Assembly (NCBI GenBank): GCA_021151485.1
Contig: JAGKXB010000028.1
Coordinates: 1-47,322 of the forward strand
Direction of reading: 5' to 3'
DNA: 47,322 nt
DNA from: Oxalobacteraceae bacterium
Lineage (GTDB): Bacteria; Pseudomonadota; Gammaproteobacteria; Burkholderiales; Burkholderiaceae_D
Shown: positions 8,948 to 17,773 of the stretch, one piece after another
Position numbering within the stretch: position 1 is the first letter of the stretch
Layout: every line of letters begins with the position of its first letter
The notes under the pieces: model-generated
What the model saw: the letters and a program-made list of their open reading frames with translations, nothing else
What the model was told of the DNA's origin: nothing
The model's database searches: none
Translations under genes and position numbers: made by a program

Positions 8948-8959
8948 AGATTACTTTTG

Positions 8960-8980
8960 CAAATGACAAATGACAAATGA
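8960..8980. repeat. Three tandem CAAATGA heptamers
   Basis: CAAATGA occurs three times in a row just after bdhA. It is too short to assign a role; it may vary in number by slippage. Confidence 0.6.
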
Positions 8981-9121
8981 AAAGATCACCATACCTTGCA
9001 TTCAACTAGCCATCATGGGCATGTCGGAATCTTAAAAGAAAAAATTACCAACAAAATATTTCCATAAAGAAATAAAATACCAATCAATCCGTATAACATT
9101 TCTTTCTAAATAAGGTTGGCA

Positions 9122-11071
9122 ATGACAATTCCGTTTAAGAAAAAACTACTGTCTATCGCAATTGGATCGATTCTTGCGACTTTCTTGCATGCCTCTTCAT
9201 TTGCCGCTAACAACGTGCAATACAGTGCCAATCATAATCAATGGTTTGCGAATGCTGCTAGTGAAACTGGCGTTGGCCCCGCTATTCTTACCTCGGATAA
9301 TGGCGCATATGTCCTGTCATTCAGTCACGGTTATTTTGGTATTTATGACAACCTTGGCAATGTGATATGGGGTATGAATATGCAGGGAAAAGCATCTTTT
9401 TTGGGTATAACGGAAGAGGGATTAGGTCTATGGGATAAAGCGCAAACTTCCGCCGTCTTCTTAGCCAAATCGCCTTCTCTCACTAATCCTGATGCAAATC
9501 CACCCGATGCTGCCAGACTGCGCCTCAATAATGATGGCAATCTTGTCTATGAAACTTTACAAAATAATGTCTGGACACTTGCCTGGCAAAGCAATACAGC
9601 AATGTCAGCAACATTAACAAGCAAACTAGTAGACTTGCAAAATAAGAAAATTCAATATCAAACACTACAAGAAGAGTCAAATAAAGCACAATCTAATCTT
9701 AACGCCACTGAGCAAGCACTGAATCGTGCCATCATCAATAACGATTCAGCAATCAAAACTGACCTCAACGCGCAACAGGATGCCCTAACAAAAGTACGCG
9801 CACACAACAAAGTCATTACTGACAATGCATTTCAAATTGCTGCAGCATCTCTCAAACGCATGTCTGGTCTTCCGAATACCAATGGCGCCACTCCACCTCC
9901 ACCAACAATCACTTCAACAGTCGTGGGGAGCAATACGAAAAAATCGAAAAATTACAGCCCTCCTTTACCAAAAGCACAACAAGATGCAATCAATTGCAAT
10001 CCTGGCAAAGAAATAGGAGCAGGCGTACAAGCGAATCAATCCAACAATGGCGTCAATGCGGCTGTATCAGCGGGTGTTGGTGGCTCTGCTAATGCAACAG
10101 TTACCAGTACAAGTATTGATGTAGAAGTCAGTTTTAGGGCTTGCACAGATGCCGTGGTTTCAACACAAGGCCAACTTATTGGACCAGGAGGAGCTGCGCT
10201 TGCTGCATCCGTCACACTAGAAACATTTTCGGGTTTAATGGTAGATGCGAGTCTTCAAGCTAACAAATATGGCATGCAAGCATCTGCCCTAACACAAAAT
10301 GGCTTATTCATCACCATCACCGCTGACACAAGTACTGACATTCAAGGCTTTGGTATAGCAGCCACAGGACAAGTGGTGGTCATAAACGGCAATAAAGGCG
10401 AAGTCAGTTTGCAAGCCAACAAAAATGGAGTCGCAGTCGGTGCAGATGGTGTTTATGGAAATGGTGCACAAGCATCTGCCAGCCTAACACAAAACATGAG
10501 ATATGGATCAGCCACAGCAGGAGCTGGTGCCTCTGTAGGCGTGGTTGGCGCGGGCGGTAGTGCCGCTGCAACGACGAATAATGGTGTTCTCAATATAGAG
10601 TTGACCGGAGATTTGGCGGCCGGAGTAGGCATTGAATTAGATGCCAACATAGGCATTAACTATGGCAAATCCTACAATGACATGCGTACAGCCTACAACT
10701 TTGTCAGAAAAACACGAGAAGGAAAAATAGCCACAAAGAAAGCCGTAGAAGCTGCGCAGATAAGCTATAAAAATGCCGCAGCCACCAGTGAGAAAGCACT
10801 AACAGCACTGAAAGATGCGGACAAAGCACTTAATAGCAGCACATCTTATGCCACTAATTTACTAAAAAGCGAAGTCAGTAAAAACAGTGCAAAATTTGCC
10901 AAGGTTGTGACTGATAATTTTGAAAATCCCACTGCTATCGCCAATGCTGCGAAAGACGCAGCGAATCAAACTGCTAAAGCAGTTACTGACGCAGCAAACA
11001 ATACTGGCCGCGCTATCACCAATACGACAAAAAGTGCGAAGCGGTCTATCAAGAAAGCTTTTCGCTGGTAA
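9122..11071 (+). CDS. Secreted protein with a bulb-lectin-like domain
   Basis: A 649-residue exported protein. The ATG at 9122 is chosen over an upstream TTG at 9116 because AAGG lies six bases before it. Residues 1-28 form a clear signal peptide ending in SSFA. Residues ~34-160 resemble a bulb-type (mannose-binding) lectin fold: repeated strands such as AYVLSFSHGYFGIYD, then LRLNNDGNLVYE and WTLAWQSNT, although the classical QxDxNxVxY residues are only partly kept. A charged, probably coiled-coil stretch follows (~168-240), then a proline patch (TPPPPT), then a Gly/Ala/Ser/Val-rich beta-repeat region (~290-515) in which SLQANKxG recurs. The C-terminus (~520-649) is Ala/Lys/Asn-rich and helical, ending very basic (KRSIKKAFRW). 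The role is unknown; glycan binding at the surface is an inference. Confidence 0.75.
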   Translation: MTIPFKKKLLSIAIGSILATFLHASSFAANNVQYSANHNQWFANAASETGVGPAILTSDNGAYVLSFSHGYFGIYDNLGNVIWGMNMQGKASFLGITEEGLGLWDKAQTSAVFLAKSPSLTNPDANPPDAARLRLNNDGNLVYETLQNNVWTLAWQSNTAMSATLTSKLVDLQNKKIQYQTLQEESNKAQSNLNATEQALNRAIINNDSAIKTDLNAQQDALTKVRAHNKVITDNAFQIAAASLKRMSGLPNTNGATPPPPTITSTVVGSNTKKSKNYSPPLPKAQQDAINCNPGKEIGAGVQANQSNNGVNAAVSAGVGGSANATVTSTSIDVEVSFRACTDAVVSTQGQLIGPGGAALAASVTLETFSGLMVDASLQANKYGMQASALTQNGLFITITADTSTDIQGFGIAATGQVVVINGNKGEVSLQANKNGVAVGADGVYGNGAQASASLTQNMRYGSATAGAGASVGVVGAGGSAAATTNNGVLNIELTGDLAAGVGIELDANIGINYGKSYNDMRTAYNFVRKTREGKIATKKAVEAAQISYKNAAATSEKALTALKDADKALNSSTSYATNLLKSEVSKNSAKFAKVVTDNFENPTAIANAAKDAANQTAKAVTDAANNTGRAITNTTKSAKRSIKKAFRW

Positions 11072-11145
11072 ATACAACGCAGCAAAATCTGAAGAACAAT
11101 TTGTCAAGTACCAAACCGCACGTAAAGAAATCTCTCATAAAAAAA

Positions 11146-11178
11146 GCTGCTATTCCAAAAAATAGCAGCTCTTTTTAT
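11146..11178. terminator. Bidirectional terminator
   Basis: The arms GCTGCTATT and AATAGCAGC enclose a six-base loop. T-rich tracts follow on both strands (CTTTTTATT on plus, TTTTTTT on minus). It serves the converging lectin-like gene and efp. Confidence 0.9.
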
Positions 11179-11210
11179 TGAAAAATTACCGACAGATTAT
11201 TGATGCCTAA

Positions 11211-11768
11211 TTACTTGCTACGGCTCTTGTATTCACCAGTGCGAGTATCAATTTCAATCTTGTCGCCTTGTTCAACGAACAATGGCACAGGAATGTTGAA
11301 ACCGGTTGAGATTTGCGCTGGTTTCATAACCTTGCCAGAAGTGTCGCCTTTGACTGCGGGCTCTGTGTAAGTGATTTCACGTACCACGGTGGTTGGCAAT
11401 GCAACGGAAATCGCTTTTTCGTTGTAAAACACCACTTCACAAGCCATGCCATCTTCAAGGTAATTGAGCGCATCGCCCATGTTTTCGCCCTCGACTTCGT
11501 ACTGATTGTAGTCAGCATCCATGAAAACATAGAGTGGATCAGCAAAATACGAATACGTCGCTTCTTTTTTATCGAGCACGACAACATCAAATTTGTCATC
11601 AGCGCGATAAACCGATTCCAAGCCAGAATCTGTCAACAGATTCTTCATCTTCATCTTACAAACGGAAGAATTACGACCAGATTTTGTGTATTCAGTTTTA
11701 ATAACAACCATCGGTTCGCCATTGACCATGACAACATTACCGACGCGGATTTCTTGTGCAGTTTTCAT
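11211..11768 (-). CDS. efp: Elongation factor P
   Basis: A full-length 185-residue EF-P, which binds stalled ribosomes between the P and E sites and promotes peptide bonds at polyproline. The three beta-barrel domains are intact and the C-terminus [14 protein letters not shown] is typical. The tip residue of domain I is Arg32 (in TKSGRNSS), the form rhamnosylated by EarP, rather than the Lys34 modified by EpmA/B. earP lies 48 bases upstream on the same strand, which supports this. The gene ends at a strong shared terminator. Confidence 0.97.
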   Translation of the reverse strand: MKTAQEIRVGNVVMVNGEPMVVIKTEYTKSGRNSSVCKMKMKNLLTDSGLESVYRADDKFDVVVLDKKEATYSYFADPLYVFMDADYNQYEVEGENMGDALNYLEDGMACEVVFYNEKAISVALPTTVVREITYTEPAVKGDTSGKVMKPAQISTGFNIPVPLFVEQGDKIEIDTRTGEYKSRSK

Positions 11769-11816
11769 AAAATTAGGGCGTATTACGCGTGAAGATCAAT
11801 CAAAAAATAAAGCCTG

Positions 11817-12974
11817 CTATTTTAACCGATTTTTAATAAACATCATTAAATTGGCGGCCAGATCGCCGTTTGCCATCAATTGCTGACCCCAATCGCGACC
11901 ATACTCCTGCAATTGCGGCATGGCAGCGTGAAATGTTTGCCATTGCGCCGATAAAGTTTGCTCAGTATTTTCGGTATTCCAGACATGCCACCAATCGGTC
12001 ACGCTACGTTCCATGTCGGGTGACATATTGGCGGTGTAGCACTTTAAGAAGGCATCCAGTTTTACCAGGTGCGCCGCTTCAGTTTGCGGATAAATATGCC
12101 AAACAAACGGCCGCCCTGCCCACTGTGCCCGGACAAAAGAATCTTCCCCACGCACAAAATTGAGATCACAAGCCCACAGCAATTTGTCGTAATCCGCTTG
12201 CGGCATAAATGGCAATACCTGCAACGTCAAATTGCCACGCTTTGCATTCGCACCGGCAATCGCGGGTTTGCCTAAAAACGCACTCACCGCTTCCACCGCC
12301 ACGCCTTCTGGAACCAAACAAATAACAGGCGACGCATGCGCATAGGCATCACGCTGCAAAACCTGCAACAACGAGACGCAAGGCGCATCCGGATAGCAAA
12401 ACAAAGAAATTTTGCAAGCATCCGGCGGCGACACCTGCACTTTTAAACTGGTAAAAAAATCAGCCATCGCAGCCGCATCTTGTTGAAACGCATCACGCTG
12501 CCGGATCAAATCCCGCTCCAGCAATAAACCACCGGTTTGATTAGAAAAGCCAGGGAAGAAAAAATACTTTACCAACGATGAAGACGACTGTGGCGAAGCT
12601 AGCGTATGGCAGCCTTCAACCCATTCTTCCGCGCTGAGATATTCCAGATTGATCCAAATTGGGGGGCGAGTCACCATGGCCGTCAAATAATCCGCCGGCA
12701 ACGCACAACCAAACGCTTCGATCACGATATCGGCTGCCTGCGTTGGTGCCGCGTTCCAATCATGAATCAGCACGCCCTGCGTTTGCTGCACCGCTGCTTG
12801 CACGTCGATTTCTGGGCAAATTTTTTGAAAAGAGTGTAAGTCATCAATGATCAGCGTCACAGCCACACCATATTCATGCACCAATTGACGCGCCAAGCGC
12901 CAGCACACGCCGACATCGCCAAAGTTATCGACTACGCGGCAGAATAGATGGAGGCTAGCGTTGGTTGTCAGCAT
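11817..12974 (-). CDS. earP: EF-P arginine rhamnosyltransferase EarP
   Basis: This cytoplasmic inverting glycosyltransferase transfers rhamnose from dTDP-L-rhamnose to Arg32 of EF-P. Family hallmarks are the N-terminal CRVVDNFGDVGVCWRLARQL, with the Asp residues needed for catalysis, and the nucleotide-sugar region with LNFVRGEDSFVRAQWAG and FVWHIYPQ. The ATG at 12974 (385 residues) is preferred over a GTG at 12986: GGGAAA lies five bases upstream, and the ATG overlaps the addA stop in ATGCTGA, indicating translational coupling. efp follows directly. Confidence 0.95.
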   Translation of the reverse strand: MLTTNASLHLFCRVVDNFGDVGVCWRLARQLVHEYGVAVTLIIDDLHSFQKICPEIDVQAAVQQTQGVLIHDWNAAPTQAADIVIEAFGCALPADYLTAMVTRPPIWINLEYLSAEEWVEGCHTLASPQSSSSLVKYFFFPGFSNQTGGLLLERDLIRQRDAFQQDAAAMADFFTSLKVQVSPPDACKISLFCYPDAPCVSLLQVLQRDAYAHASPVICLVPEGVAVEAVSAFLGKPAIAGANAKRGNLTLQVLPFMPQADYDKLLWACDLNFVRGEDSFVRAQWAGRPFVWHIYPQTEAAHLVKLDAFLKCYTANMSPDMERSVTDWWHVWNTENTEQTLSAQWQTFHAAMPQLQEYGRDWGQQLMANGDLAANLMMFIKNRLK

Positions 12975-15900
12975 GCTATTTCCCACAAAACCCCATCCAC
13001 CGTAATCAACGCAGTCTTGATCGTTTTACCCGGAAAAATCACCAAAGCCGCATCCAGATAGCGCTGTAATTGCGCTTGATAATCCGCCCTTTCAGATTCA
13101 AGAAACTGCCGTTTGTAATCCAATATCCACACCACATCCTGCACGATCACCAAACGATCGACACGCAGGGTTTGCTGGTTGATCAGCATTTCCATTTCAT
13201 TGCGGGCAAAGGTGTACTGGCTGGGATCGTAGAAACGCGCCAACTCCGCCTGCGACAAAATAGTCGTCGCCTGCTGCACAATCAATTTGGCGATAGGCAA
13301 AGGACAAGGCAAGGAACGCGCGATGACGTCTGGTGCCGGAATGGTAATCGGCCAATTCGACGAAGATTGCGTCAAGCGTTCCATCAGGGCATGTAAGGCG
13401 ATGCCTTCTTCGATCGCTGCGGTGTTTTCATCATCAGACACAGAATACACAACGGACGTAGCCGGCATAAGCGGCGGATTAAAAATCGGCCAGCGGAATG
13501 GCGCCTCCTGTTTTTCTGGTGAGAGATGATCAATGTCATTCGATACATTTTCCAAATAAAAAACCGGGATGTGTTGCAAGTTGTCATACCAGCTGCCGCT
13601 AACTACACCAGTGACATTACTATCAACAACCGCTTTACCCGCTTCCGCCACGCCGCTGATGATGAGTATTCTTTTGGCACGCGTCATGGCGACGTACAGC
13701 AGGTTTTTGTCTTCTTGTAATTTGTAGGTTTCTTCCTCTGCAAACAAGGCATCACGCGCCGCGCCCCTCGCATCTTTGCGTCCGAAGGCAGAAAAATGCA
13801 GCGGCTTGATAGCATCCGGCGGCCAGTGGCACAGAATTCCGCTATCGTCCCGCGCTGGTTTGCTGTGATTGGCATCAAGTAAGACTACGATGGGCGCTTC
13901 CAACCCCTTAGCACTGTGTATGGTCAGAATACGCACCGCATCAATTGTTGCATCAATTTGCGCTTCATCCGGCGCGTCGCTTTCGACGCCGTTTTGCAGC
14001 ACACGCAGCGCATCAAGAAACCTGGGCAAACTAGGATAACGCCCGCCATCCATATTCAAGGACAAGGCGATAAACGCTTCGATATTGCCTATCACCTGGC
14101 TGCGCATCATAGCTGGTGCCGCTTGTGCATAACGAGCGATCAACTCGCCGTCATACAAAATCATGTCGAGCAAATCATGTACTGGCAGAAATGGCGCTAC
14201 CTGCAACCACTTCGTCAATAAACTAGCCGCACGTGAAAGCACCGGATGAGTCGCAGCAACTTCTTGCAAACGCTGCCACCACGACTTCTCCTTGCGTAAC
14301 GCTAAGGCAATCAAATCCTCATCACTGGCCCCCATGATGGGCGACTTCAATACCTGCGCCAAACAGACATCATTTTCTGGCGTCATCAAGAAACGCAATA
14401 AAGCGATCAAATCCGCCACTTCCAGAGAAATCAAAAGACCACCAGGTTTATCCGACACAAAAGGAATCCCCGCTGCCCGCAAAGCACGTTCATAAACAAC
14501 CAAATGCTTGCGTTTTTTGACCAACAACATGACATCCGACCAACTAGCATCGCAAGTCAATTTTGCCTGCGTGATTGCTTGCGCCACAGCCAAGCCTTCC
14601 TCATAGCGGCGCGTATCGTCCTCTTCCTCTCGCGCCTCGTTGAAAGGATCGCGCAAGCGCAAGCCGGCCCCTTCTTCATTCGCAGGTTGCTGCTTAATTT
14701 GCTCGATTTGCTCAATTAAAGGCAAACGCCACACCGCTCCCGATTGCGGCTGCAAAGTCGTGTGAGCGAAGAAATGATCATTTTTAAATTTTTCCACAAA
14801 GCAAGTATTCAAACTCGCAATAATTTCCGGCGCATTCCGCCTGGTTTGATTAGTCCGCAACAGCACCGCACCCTGCTCTGCCAGCAAGTCACTCGCCGCA
14901 TCAAACACCCGCGGCTCAGCACGGCGAAAACGATAAATCGACTGCTTCGGATCACCCACGACAAACACACTAGGCTGATTCGCCTGCGCGCCATACGCCT
15001 CTAACCACGAACGCAAAATATGCCATTGCAAAGGATTAGTATCCTGGAACTCATCCAACAAAATATGCTGATACCGCGCATCCAAGCGGCTATGCAAATA
15101 AGCCGCGTGTTCCTCATCCATCAACAAACGATAGGCATGCCATTCCAAATCAGCAAAATCCAGCACGCGCTGCTCGGCTTTGATGGATTGATACTGCAAA
15201 AGATAAGCACTGCCGGCAGTGAAAAGCGCCGCATTCAAGGCAATGACGTCGGGTTCGCTGCTACGTTGTTGAAGCTTTTTTAACGCTTCGGCAACAGAGG
15301 TAAATTCATCATCAAATAATTGCAAACCATCATGCTGGCCGTAAGCCTGTTCGATAGCAGCGGTTAAGTTTTTGGTTTTGGCATTTTTACGCAATACACC
15401 ATCAGCGCTAAAGAACTCAAAGTACAAAGCATTGAAACTTTCCAAACTTGCCGCAGCAGTCATGCTCATCTCAATCGCTGTAGCACGCTTCTGATTAGTC
15501 GCCGTCCCTTTGCCCAACAAGCTAGCAATGTTCTGTATCCGCTGGATCAGTGCAGCATCCTGCCAAAGCGTCAACCGCGCATCAGATTGCGCATCGCGAC
15601 CGCACAACGCCTGCAACCATTCCAACGGCATACCTGGCTGACCATCCCGAACAAGATGCGTCGCAGCCCACCACTCTGCCCGTTTGCTGACAAAAGCATC
15701 CAGCAAACCTTTCGCATTGAAATCGCCCACCATGTCATACAAACGCAACAAAGCGTCTTTGATTTCTGGACGTTTCACATCGTTTTGCATGAACGAGCGA
15801 TACGCCTTAGCGATCAATTCGCTACTGTTTTCCGACAAGACATACCCATGCGGCACTTCAGACGCAAGCGGTGCAATTTGCAATAAACGCAAAAACCAGC

Positions 15901-16363
15901 TGTGAAACGTATCAATCGACAGCGCCTGCGGACTAGCCAACACCCGTGCATACAAACCCCGCGCCACCGGCACCAAACGCGGCAAATCAGCCGCCACCAC
16001 CGCCCGCTCCAACAACAACGCCGCCACCTGTTGATCCGACCCCAAGGCCAATTCATGCAACAACTGCATCAAGCGCTCACGCATCTCCTGCGCCGCTTTA
16101 CGCGTAAACGTAATCGCCAACAAAGCAGACGGCTCCGCCCCCGCCAACAACAAACGCAACATCCGCCCAACCAACAACCAAGTTTTGCCACTACCGGCGC
16201 ATGCTTGGACTACGACAGAGCGCTGTGGGTCGCAAGCGATCGCAATAAAGTCCTGCGCGCTGGCGGCTTGGTTGTTGATTTCGTAGGCGGGTGATGAGGT
16301 TGGCATTGGGTTAATTTTTATGTGGGCATGAAATTCATAACGCATCATCATGACCACCGTCAT
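12968..16363 (-). CDS. addA: AddA-like UvrD-family helicase/nuclease
   Basis: A superfamily 1A helicase fused to a C-terminal PD-(D/E)XK nuclease, the AddA-like half of the enzyme that resects double-strand breaks for RecA. Visible motifs in order: Walker A AGSGKTWLL (~56-64), motif Ia TFTRKAAQEMRERL, Walker B LLDEFQDTNP, motif III VVGDPKQSIYRFR, motif V TIHSAKGLEAPIV and motif VI LYVAMTRAKR. The nuclease shows VDRLVIV, ILDYKR and QLQRYLDA near the end. The start may be the ATG at 16363, which has GGAAAG before it, or the ATG at 16306 (MPTSSPAYEIN), where similarity probably begins. Its partner addB lies upstream but is separated by a dinD/XRE insert. Confidence 0.9.
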   Translation of the reverse strand: MTVVMMMRYEFHAHIKINPMPTSSPAYEINNQAASAQDFIAIACDPQRSVVVQACAGSGKTWLLVGRMLRLLLAGAEPSALLAITFTRKAAQEMRERLMQLLHELALGSDQQVAALLLERAVVAADLPRLVPVARGLYARVLASPQALSIDTFHSWFLRLLQIAPLASEVPHGYVLSENSSELIAKAYRSFMQNDVKRPEIKDALLRLYDMVGDFNAKGLLDAFVSKRAEWWAATHLVRDGQPGMPLEWLQALCGRDAQSDARLTLWQDAALIQRIQNIASLLGKGTATNQKRATAIEMSMTAAASLESFNALYFEFFSADGVLRKNAKTKNLTAAIEQAYGQHDGLQLFDDEFTSVAEALKKLQQRSSEPDVIALNAALFTAGSAYLLQYQSIKAEQRVLDFADLEWHAYRLLMDEEHAAYLHSRLDARYQHILLDEFQDTNPLQWHILRSWLEAYGAQANQPSVFVVGDPKQSIYRFRRAEPRVFDAASDLLAEQGAVLLRTNQTRRNAPEIIASLNTCFVEKFKNDHFFAHTTLQPQSGAVWRLPLIEQIEQIKQQPANEEGAGLRLRDPFNEAREEEDDTRRYEEGLAVAQAITQAKLTCDASWSDVMLLVKKRKHLVVYERALRAAGIPFVSDKPGGLLISLEVADLIALLRFLMTPENDVCLAQVLKSPIMGASDEDLIALALRKEKSWWQRLQEVAATHPVLSRAASLLTKWLQVAPFLPVHDLLDMILYDGELIARYAQAAPAMMRSQVIGNIEAFIALSLNMDGGRYPSLPRFLDALRVLQNGVESDAPDEAQIDATIDAVRILTIHSAKGLEAPIVVLLDANHSKPARDDSGILCHWPPDAIKPLHFSAFGRKDARGAARDALFAEEETYKLQEDKNLLYVAMTRAKRILIISGVAEAGKAVVDSNVTGVVSGSWYDNLQHIPVFYLENVSNDIDHLSPEKQEAPFRWPIFNPPLMPATSVVYSVSDDENTAAIEEGIALHALMERLTQSSSNWPITIPAPDVIARSLPCPLPIAKLIVQQATTILSQAELARFYDPSQYTFARNEMEMLINQQTLRVDRLVIVQDVVWILDYKRQFLESERADYQAQLQRYLDAALVIFPGKTIKTALITVDGVLWEIAC

Positions 16364-16539
16364 TTCTTTCCAGAAATCAACGGTGCTCAGTAAAATACCG
16401 CCGCATTATCTAATCAATTTAACGATACGTTAAGCAATAACAAACAAAGAATTTAAATAGTATTTAAGAATCTGCCCATGCAGAACGCACAACGTACACA
16501 ACGTATAACAACAATAGCGGTCACGACATAACAGACCAT

Positions 16540-17184
16540 ATGGAGGATATCCTCACAATGGTTGAAATCGGCTCTGGCGCACGGCGTAAGGTGGAAGATG
16601 TGCGGCTGTCACGCTATGCCTGCTACCTGATTGTGCAAAACGGTGACCCATCTAAACCCGTAATTGCCAATGGCCAAACCTACTTTGCCTTGCAAACCCG
16701 GCGGCAAGAGCTAGAAGACAGCGCTAAATTCGCCCAGCTATCTGAAGATGAAAAACGCCTCGCCATACGCAATGAACTGGCCGAGCACAATAAATACTTG
16801 GCAGCGGCAGCTAAAGATGCGGGTGTTGAAACGCCACTGGACTACGCCATTTTTCAAGACCATGGCTACAAGGGTTTATATGGTGGTTTGGGTGCCAAAG
16901 ACATTCACGCACGCAAAGGTTTAAAAAAGAGTCAAAAAATTCTCGACCACATGGGCAGCACCGAGCTGGCAGCAAATTTATTCCACGCCACACAAGCAGA
17001 AGAAAAATTACGCCGCGATCAAGTACATGGCAAGCGGGAGGCTAATCAAACACATTTTGAAGTAGGACAGAAAGTGCGCCAAACCATTGCTGAATTAGGC
17101 GGAACCATGCCTGAAGCCTTGCCTAAACCTAAACAAAGCATCAAACAGATTGAAAGCGGCAAGAAAAAGCTAGAAGAAAAATAG
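16540..17184 (+). CDS. dinD: DinD-like protein, N-terminally truncated
   Basis: The 214 residues match DNA-damage-inducible protein D, an SOS-induced protein that inhibits RecA filament activity in E. coli. Characteristic stretches are LSRYACYLIVQNGDP, YFALQTRRQELEDS, FQDHGYKGLYGGLG and LDHMGSTELAANLF. Family members are about 270 residues and start some 60 residues earlier. Similarity continues in frame upstream of the ATG (SGHDITDH matches the family) but ends by ~16510, and a stop lies at 16465 with no start codon between. The gene has thus lost its 5' end and is either a shortened product starting at 16540 or a pseudogene. It runs opposite to addA and addB. I see no LexA box. Confidence 0.85.
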   Translation: MEDILTMVEIGSGARRKVEDVRLSRYACYLIVQNGDPSKPVIANGQTYFALQTRRQELEDSAKFAQLSEDEKRLAIRNELAEHNKYLAAAAKDAGVETPLDYAIFQDHGYKGLYGGLGAKDIHARKGLKKSQKILDHMGSTELAANLFHATQAEEKLRRDQVHGKREANQTHFEVGQKVRQTIAELGGTMPEALPKPKQSIKQIESGKKKLEEK

Positions 17185-17238
17185 TCGATGCACAAAAAAT
17201 TGGCTCTATGTTGCAATTTAAACAAACAACCATTCTAA

Positions 17239-17526
17239 CTACGCTGCTTCCAACTCAACATGCACACGCTGCCCAAGAGCGGCGGCAATATTGACTAAGG
17301 CATCAAGCGAAAAACGTGAAATCCGACCGCGCAATAAATCATTGATACGCGGCTGCGTCACACCACAATGCGCAGCAGCCTCAACCTGAGTCCAATGATT
17401 TCCCTCAATCAGCGCAGTGATTTTATTCATCAATTCCGCACGTACACGAAGATTAACCGCCTCTTCTGGCGTGTCAGAAATCGCATCCCATACACTGGCG
17501 TAGCTGTTTGTGTCTGAATTGTTCAT
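17239..17526 (-). CDS. XRE-family helix-turn-helix protein
   Basis: A 95-residue DNA-binding protein with a central XRE helix-turn-helix: WTQVEAAAHCGVTQPRINDLLRGR, interrupted here only for description, spans residues ~45-68, followed by SLDALVNIAAALGQRVHVEL. This resembles the HigA-like antitoxin/regulator family often paired with a RelE/Gp49-type toxin. No toxin gene is adjacent: the upstream side holds only repeats and the downstream neighbour is the converging dinD. It may be an orphan antitoxin or a solitary regulator. The start ATG lies within the last of three tandem octamers. Confidence 0.8.
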   Translation of the reverse strand: MNNSDTNSYASVWDAISDTPEEAVNLRVRAELMNKITALIEGNHWTQVEAAAHCGVTQPRINDLLRGRISRFSLDALVNIAAALGQRVHVELEAA

Positions 17527-17544
17527 ACGTTCATACGTTCATAC
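17521..17544. repeat. Three tandem octamers at the XRE gene start
   Basis: GTTCATAC occurs three times (GTATGAAC on the gene strand). Each copy holds an ATG, but the 8-base period puts them in different frames; only the one at 17526 opens the XRE frame. No Shine-Dalgarno sequence is visible between them. Confidence 0.75.
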
Positions 17545-17624
17545 CAATTGGGTGAAAGGCATTTTTCGCAAAAATGCGCCCCAAACTATATCAATTTGGA
17601 TATAAAAATACAAGGATGCAATTT

Positions 17625-17707
17625 GTAGGGTGTAATAAGCGAAGCGCATTACACCTTTATCGAAGGCCACCATGCGGCGCAATGCGCTTCGCTTATTGAC
17701 GCCCTAC
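17625..17707. repeat. Palindromic mobile-element-like repeat
   Basis: Two arms of ~30 bases, GTAGGGTGTAATAAGCGAAG at 17625 and its near reverse complement ending at 17707 (CTTCGCTTATTGACGCCCTAC is the right arm, 21 bases less its first), flank a ~20-base loop. The core AATAAGCGAAGCGCATT is the style of palindromic repeat dispersed in many proteobacterial genomes. It lies between the XRE gene and addB and could fold as a hairpin after addB or before the XRE gene. Confidence 0.8.
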
Positions 17708-17773
17708 GATAATGGCCATGTAAAAAATAATGGGACGTATCAACTTTAAATCGGTGTTCATATCCCAACACAC

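Noticed and set aside
16364..16539. Missing 5' end of dinD in the sequence upstream
   Set aside because: Reading all three plus frames gives no convincing match to the DinD N-terminus; a short INGA-like match is too weak.
17239..17526. Toxin-antitoxin pair with the neighbouring gene
   Set aside because: The adjacent dinD is convergent and is not a toxin; no small toxin frame is present upstream.
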